A DNA stretch of 6,468 nucleotides from an uncultured Clostridia bacterium (GTDB lineage: Bacteria > Bacillota > Clostridia > Christensenellales > Aristaeellaceae). Under the pieces are notes generated by a model. It was not told where the DNA came from. It made no database searches and saw only the letters and a program-made list of their open reading frames with translations. Numbering within the stretch: position 1 is the first letter of the stretch; every line of letters begins with the position of its first letter. The stretch covers positions 1-6,468 of the forward strand of contig CANQGC010000171.1 of NCBI GenBank assembly GCA_947600345.1, written 5' to 3'. A program made the translations under genes and the position numbers. Of this stretch, positions 5,155 through 6,468 are shown piece after piece.

Positions 5155-5202
5155 TTCGTTCCAGCTCCTTTCCTCTCCGTTCAAAACCTCCGGCCCGGAG
5201 GG

Positions 5203-5415
5203 CTACTCCGCCACCATGAGCACGAGGCAGTTGCGGCACTGGATCGCATGGGGTTTGGGGCTCGGTGATGTCCTGACCTTCTTCGTGGCGCCGCACTTGG
5301 GGCAGCGGTAGGTGACGATGATGTCGTCGCTGCTCTTTTGGGAGATTTGGCCTCCGGCGACCTGCTCCAGTTCCTGCTCGTCCAGTTCGTTCTTCCACTC
5401 GTTGTTCTCGCTCAT
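5203..5415 (-). CDS. Double-glycine leader zinc-ribbon peptide, copy 18, first of the tandem series
   Basis: 70 residues. The leader differs at its start (MSENNEWKNELDEQ) but ends in the same ELEQVAGG. The core QISQKSSDDIIVTYRC has C38/C41 (CPKCGATKKV), linker RTSPSPKPHAIQ, C60/C63 (CRNC) and tail LVLMVAE. Upstream the arrangement changes: only 37 bases separate it from copy 19, there is no post-stop hairpin, and the ribosome binding site is GAGGAGG seven bases before ATG 5413-5415. No promoter is seen in that gap, so it is probably transcribed from the promoter of copy 19 and heads the uniform series. Confidence 0.9.
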   Translation of the reverse strand: MSENNEWKNELDEQELEQVAGGQISQKSSDDIIVTYRCPKCGATKKVRTSPSPKPHAIQCRNCLVLMVAE

Positions 5416-5452
5416 GATTCTTCCTCCTCTTCTTTTTCGTTCGTTTTCGCGC

Positions 5453-5638
5453 TCAGACTGGGACCAGGTAGGATGTTACGCCATCATATCGGCACATGGG
5501 GCATGTTTCGAGTACAACCCTGAAATACCTCTTGCAGGTCGGGCAATAGCTTTTCATGTTCACACCTCCGGCAACCTCTTCCAGTTCTTCGTCCTTCAGT
5601 TCGTTCGCGACGCGCTTGGTCTCCTTGTTGGCATACAT
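5453..5638 (-). CDS. Double-glycine leader CxxC peptide, copy 19 (second leader type)
   Basis: 61 residues. The leader (1-25) is MYANKETKRVANELKDEELEEVAGG in pattern: a basic start, then Leu-12, Glu-8, Leu-7, Val-4 and GG. The core VNMKSYCPTCKRYFRVVLETCPMCRYDG has C32/C35 and C46/C49 only ten residues apart, a much tighter ribbon than copies 1-18. The tail is VTSYLVPV, hydrophobic. The start is ATG 5636-5638, seven bases after GGAGGGGGG; a six-codon upstream extension from 5656 would run through that site. It has its own promoter (5672-5701), stops with UGA, and probably leads the transcript that continues into copies 18 to 1. Confidence 0.88.
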   Translation of the reverse strand: MYANKETKRVANELKDEELEEVAGGVNMKSYCPTCKRYFRVVLETCPMCRYDGVTSYLVPV

Positions 5639-5645
5639 AAGAAAT

Positions 5646-5693
5646 CCCCCCTCCATCGGCTTGTTGATTCAACTATAGCCGATGGGAGGGAGG
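5646..5693 (-). promoter_or_regulatory. Inverted repeat joining the -10 region and Shine-Dalgarno of copy 19
   Basis: The minus strand has CCTCCCTCCCATCGGCT (5677-5693) and, 15 bases on, AGCCGATGGAGGGGGG (5646-5661), which is nearly its reverse complement. The right arm contains the ribosome binding site; the left arm lies at and just upstream of the -10 box, before the likely transcription start. It could be a protein-binding palindrome, or an RNA fold that hides the ribosome site only in transcripts entering from upstream. Confidence 0.65.
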
Positions 5694-5701
5694 ATTGTCA
5701 A
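5672..5701 (-). promoter_or_regulatory. Promoter of copy 19 and probably of the tandem array
   Basis: TTGACA (5696-5701) and TATAGT (5672-5677) on the minus strand are 18 nt apart. The -35 box is perfect consensus and the -10 box has five of six bases. No other comparable promoter was found between here and 443, so it may drive about 5.2 kb. Confidence 0.85.
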
Positions 5702-5710
5702 TGAACATTG

Positions 5711-5734
5711 CGCGAAAGTCACGTTTGTTTCGCG
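5711..5734 (-). promoter_or_regulatory. Inverted repeat CGCGAA/TTCGCG upstream of the copy 19 promoter
   Basis: CGCGAAA (5711-5717) and TTTCGCG (5728-5734) are inverted half-sites beginning nine bases upstream of the -35 box. The same arrangement and the same nine-base distance recur at 6193-6217. It is a candidate activator-binding site; the regulator is not identified. Confidence 0.55.
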
Positions 5735-5753
5735 AATGAAATGCCGGGCTGCC

Positions 5754-5930
5754 TCAGGCGAGGAAGCTATCCAGGGGCTTCATGGTCGCGCCGCAATCGC
5801 AGGTGAGCGACCCGATCGAATCCGTGAATATCCGGACGCTGCCGCAATTCGGACAGCGAAAGCGAAACTTCATGGAGTGGTGGCCGGCCGCGTTGCCGCC
5901 CGCGACCTGCTCCAAATCCTGCTCGTTCAT
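5754..5930 (-). CDS. Short-leader double-glycine zinc-ribbon peptide, copy 20
   Basis: 58 residues. The leader has only 12 residues, MNEQDLEQVAGG, just the conserved end of the copy 1-18 leader without its Asn/Glu-rich front. The core NAAGHHSMKFRFRCPNC has a His pair, then C26/C29 and, 14 residues on, C44-D-C46-G (CxCG rather than CxxC), ending ATMKPLDSFLA. The ATG (5928-5930) overlaps the UGA of copy 21 as ATGA, and no good ribosome site precedes it, so translation is probably coupled. A longer frame runs upstream to 6155, but it is the wrong frame of copy 21. Stop UGA. The short leader may still suit a C39 exporter, or the gene may be decaying. Confidence 0.75.
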   Translation of the reverse strand: MNEQDLEQVAGGNAAGHHSMKFRFRCPNCGSVRIFTDSIGSLTCDCGATMKPLDSFLA

Positions 5931-6121
5931 TTGACCATGCGAGATTCTACGCCCGTGAGTCCGCAATAGGGACATAGCGAACCCACTACGGTACTGAAAA
6001 CTTGATTGCACGTCGGGCAACGGCACAAGGTAACGCCGTGCGCCCCGCCTCCGGAAACCTCCTCCAGTTCTTCGCCGTTCAGCTCGTTCGCGCCGCGCTT
6101 GTTCTGCTCGTTGGCATCCAT
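5927..6121 (-). CDS. Double-glycine leader CxxC peptide, copy 21 (second leader type)
   Basis: 64 residues. The leader is MDANEQNKRGANELNGEELEEVSGG in pattern, with Ser at -3 and a third Gly after the predicted site. The core GAHGVTLCRCPTCNQVF has C33, C35 and C38 (CxCxxC), then C50/C53 (CPYC) and the tail GLTGVESRMVK. The five-cysteine pattern is shared with copy 22 and, outside this leader type, with copies 5 and 7. Start at ATG 6119-6121 after GGAGGGAGG; a six-codon extension from 6139 is open but covers the ribosome site. It has its own promoter (6155-6183), and its stop overlaps the start of copy 20. Confidence 0.88.
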   Translation of the reverse strand: MDANEQNKRGANELNGEELEEVSGGGAHGVTLCRCPTCNQVFSTVVGSLCPYCGLTGVESRMVK

Positions 6122-6128
6122 AAGGAAT

Positions 6129-6175
6129 CCTCCCTCCATCGGCTTGCTGACTCAACTATAGCCGACGGGGGGAGG
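6129..6175 (-). promoter_or_regulatory. Inverted repeat joining the -10 region and Shine-Dalgarno of copy 21
   Basis: CCTCCCCCCGTCGGCT (6160-6175, minus strand) and AGCCGATGGAGGGAGG (6129-6144) pair with one G-U and a few mismatches in the C/G run. The arms differ from those at 5646-5693 in several bases yet still pair, which supports a real palindrome or RNA stem. Confidence 0.65.
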
Positions 6176-6183
6176 ATTGTCAA
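6155..6183 (-). promoter_or_regulatory. Promoter of copies 21-20
   Basis: TTGACA (6178-6183) and TATAGT (6155-6160) on the minus strand are 17 nt apart, the optimal spacing. The boxes are identical to those of the copy 19 promoter. Confidence 0.87.
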
Positions 6184-6192
6184 TGGCCGCTG

Positions 6193-6217
6193 CGCGAAAG
6201 GGGCGTTTGCGTTCGCG
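6193..6217 (-). promoter_or_regulatory. Inverted repeat CGCGAA/TTCGCG upstream of the copy 21 promoter
   Basis: Half-sites at 6193-6198 and 6212-6217, nine bases upstream of the -35 box, as at 5711-5734. The centre-to-centre spacing is one base longer than in the other copy. Confidence 0.55.
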
Positions 6218-6238
6218 AATGGATGCGCTTCTCCGTTC

Positions 6239-6251
6239 CGCGCTTTGCGCG
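6239..6251 (-). other. Small hairpin after the stop of copy 22
   Basis: CGCGC/GCGCG with an AAA loop (in the RNA) lies one base after the UAA of copy 22. There is no U tract behind it, so termination is uncertain. It may play the role of the post-stop hairpins of the tandem series. Confidence 0.3.
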
Positions 6252-6252
6252 C

Positions 6253-6468
6253 TTAGTGTATGTCCATGGGGGAATCGACGCCCTCCTCTTTGCAATATGG
6301 ACATAGCGTGACCCTTGATCCCATGCCAGGTACAACCATGGCAAGTACAGTTCGATTGCACCGCGGGCAAACGCAGAAGTGAGTAGTCGATTTTCCCCCG
6401 GCAATCTCCTCCAATTCTTCAACGTTCAGCTCGTTCGCGGCGCGCTTGTTCTCCTCGTTGGCATTCAT
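6253..6468 (-). CDS. Double-glycine leader CxxC peptide, copy 22 (second leader type)
   Basis: 71 residues; the ATG is the last codon of the window (6466-6468) and matches the MxANE start of copies 19 and 21, so the gene is complete although its ribosome site lies outside. The leader ends ANELNVEELEEIAGG, with Ile at -4, a classical double-glycine residue. The core KSTTHFCVCPRCNRTV has C32, C34 and C37, then a hydrophobic, Gly-containing loop (LAMVVPGMGSRVTL) and C56/C59 (CPYC). The tail EEGVDSPMDIH is acidic, unlike most copies. Stop UAA. The array probably continues beyond the window. Confidence 0.87.
   Translation of the reverse strand: MNANEENKRAANELNVEELEEIAGGKSTTHFCVCPRCNRTVLAMVVPGMGSRVTLCPYCKEEGVDSPMDIH

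Larger units (their letters stand above)
427..5201 (-). repeat. Conserved post-stop hairpin, 17 copies, one after each UAG of copies 1-3 and 5-18
   Basis: Two bases after each UAG the RNA reads CUCC-loop-GGAG or a compensated variant. Positions: 427-440, 698-711, 983-996, 1627-1640, 1889-1902, 2157-2170, 2404-2416, 2683-2696, 2968-2981, 3257-3270, 3555-3568, 3829-3842, 4112-4125, 4395-4407, 4661-4674, 4920-4933 and 5188-5200. Stem variants CUUC/GAAG (983) and CUCU/AGAG (3257, 3555) keep pairing, and 4112 keeps it by a U-G wobble. The remaining 20 or so bases before each AAAGGAG are also conserved. There is no U tract, so these are probably not terminators. Confidence 0.7.
5636..5744 (-). repeat. 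Duplicated promoter and leader region in front of copy 19
   Basis: It matches 6119-6226 over its whole length: the start codon context, Shine-Dalgarno sequence, both promoter boxes and the inverted repeats upstream. The coding sequences on either side differ much more, so the regulatory region is what has been conserved. Confidence 0.85.
6119..6226 (-). repeat. Duplicated promoter and leader region in front of copy 21
   Basis: Partner of 5636-5744. It differs by scattered substitutions and a one-base change in the promoter spacer (17 instead of 18 nt). Confidence 0.85.

Noticed and set aside
4892..5398. A 168-codon minus-strand frame, and a similar one at 2150-2506, rich in Arg, Gly and Gln.
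   Set aside because: Both are off-frame readings of consecutive peptide genes, running through their stops and ribosome sites.
443..5415. Regularly spaced repeats suggesting a CRISPR-like array.
   Set aside because: The repeat is a coding leader plus spacer of about 140 bases in a period of about 250 bases, with coding variable parts; it lacks CRISPR dimensions.
6152..6422. Two minus-strand frames of 72-80 codons overlapping copy 22 and the promoter region.
   Set aside because: They are off-frame to copy 22, cross its stop and the promoter, and show no family features.

Overview
The window holds the 5' end of one housekeeping gene and, behind it, a dense array of 22 very small genes, all on the minus strand. 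The GC-rich sequence, AAAGGAGG-type ribosome binding sites, double-glycine leader peptides and a hairpin-rich non-autonomous transposon suggest a gut-type Clostridia (Oscillospiraceae/Ruminococcaceae-like) genome or metagenomic contig. That assignment is inference; no rRNA or other marker except ychF is present.

Layout, left to right; transcription runs right to left. 1-244 is the N-terminal part of YchF, with a good sigma-A type promoter at 357-385. 409-440 is a GC-rich hairpin at the end of the array. 443-5415 holds 18 tandem paralogues (copies 1-18 below, numbered left to right, so copy 18 is transcribed first). Each has an acidic Asn/Glu-rich leader ending in ELNEQELEQxAGG, then a basic core of about 40-58 residues carrying a four-cysteine zinc-ribbon signature (YRCPKCGATKKV, then CxxC, then a short tail such as MVKA). 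Copy 3 is a pseudogene: it has lost its leader start and carries a 243-bp MITE. Copy 4 is truncated at the same place. 5453-6468 holds four more genes (19-22) of the same design. Copies 19, 21 and 22 use a second leader type (ANELxxEELEEVAGG); copy 20 has an unusually short leader and overlaps copy 21 by ATGA.

Two nearly identical promoter regions (5636-5744 and 6119-6226) precede copies 19 and 21. Each has TTGACA/TATAGT boxes, an inverted CGCGAA/TTCGCG repeat upstream, and an inverted repeat that joins the region just upstream of the -10 box to the Shine-Dalgarno sequence. The promoter of copy 19 probably drives a transcript through copies 18 to 1. After 17 of the stop codons, all UAG, lies a small hairpin whose stem shows compensatory base changes.

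The leader matches the classical signal for C39-peptidase ABC exporters (Leu-12, Glu-8, Leu-7, Gly-2, Gly-1), so the likeliest reading is a family of exported, cleaved, cysteine-rich peptides with a constant leader and diverse cores. The activity is unknown: bacteriocin-like, signalling, metal-binding and modified-RiPP roles all fit. No transporter, peptidase, immunity or modifying enzyme lies in the window. The expanded zinc-ribbon core on a double-glycine leader is the candidate new system here.
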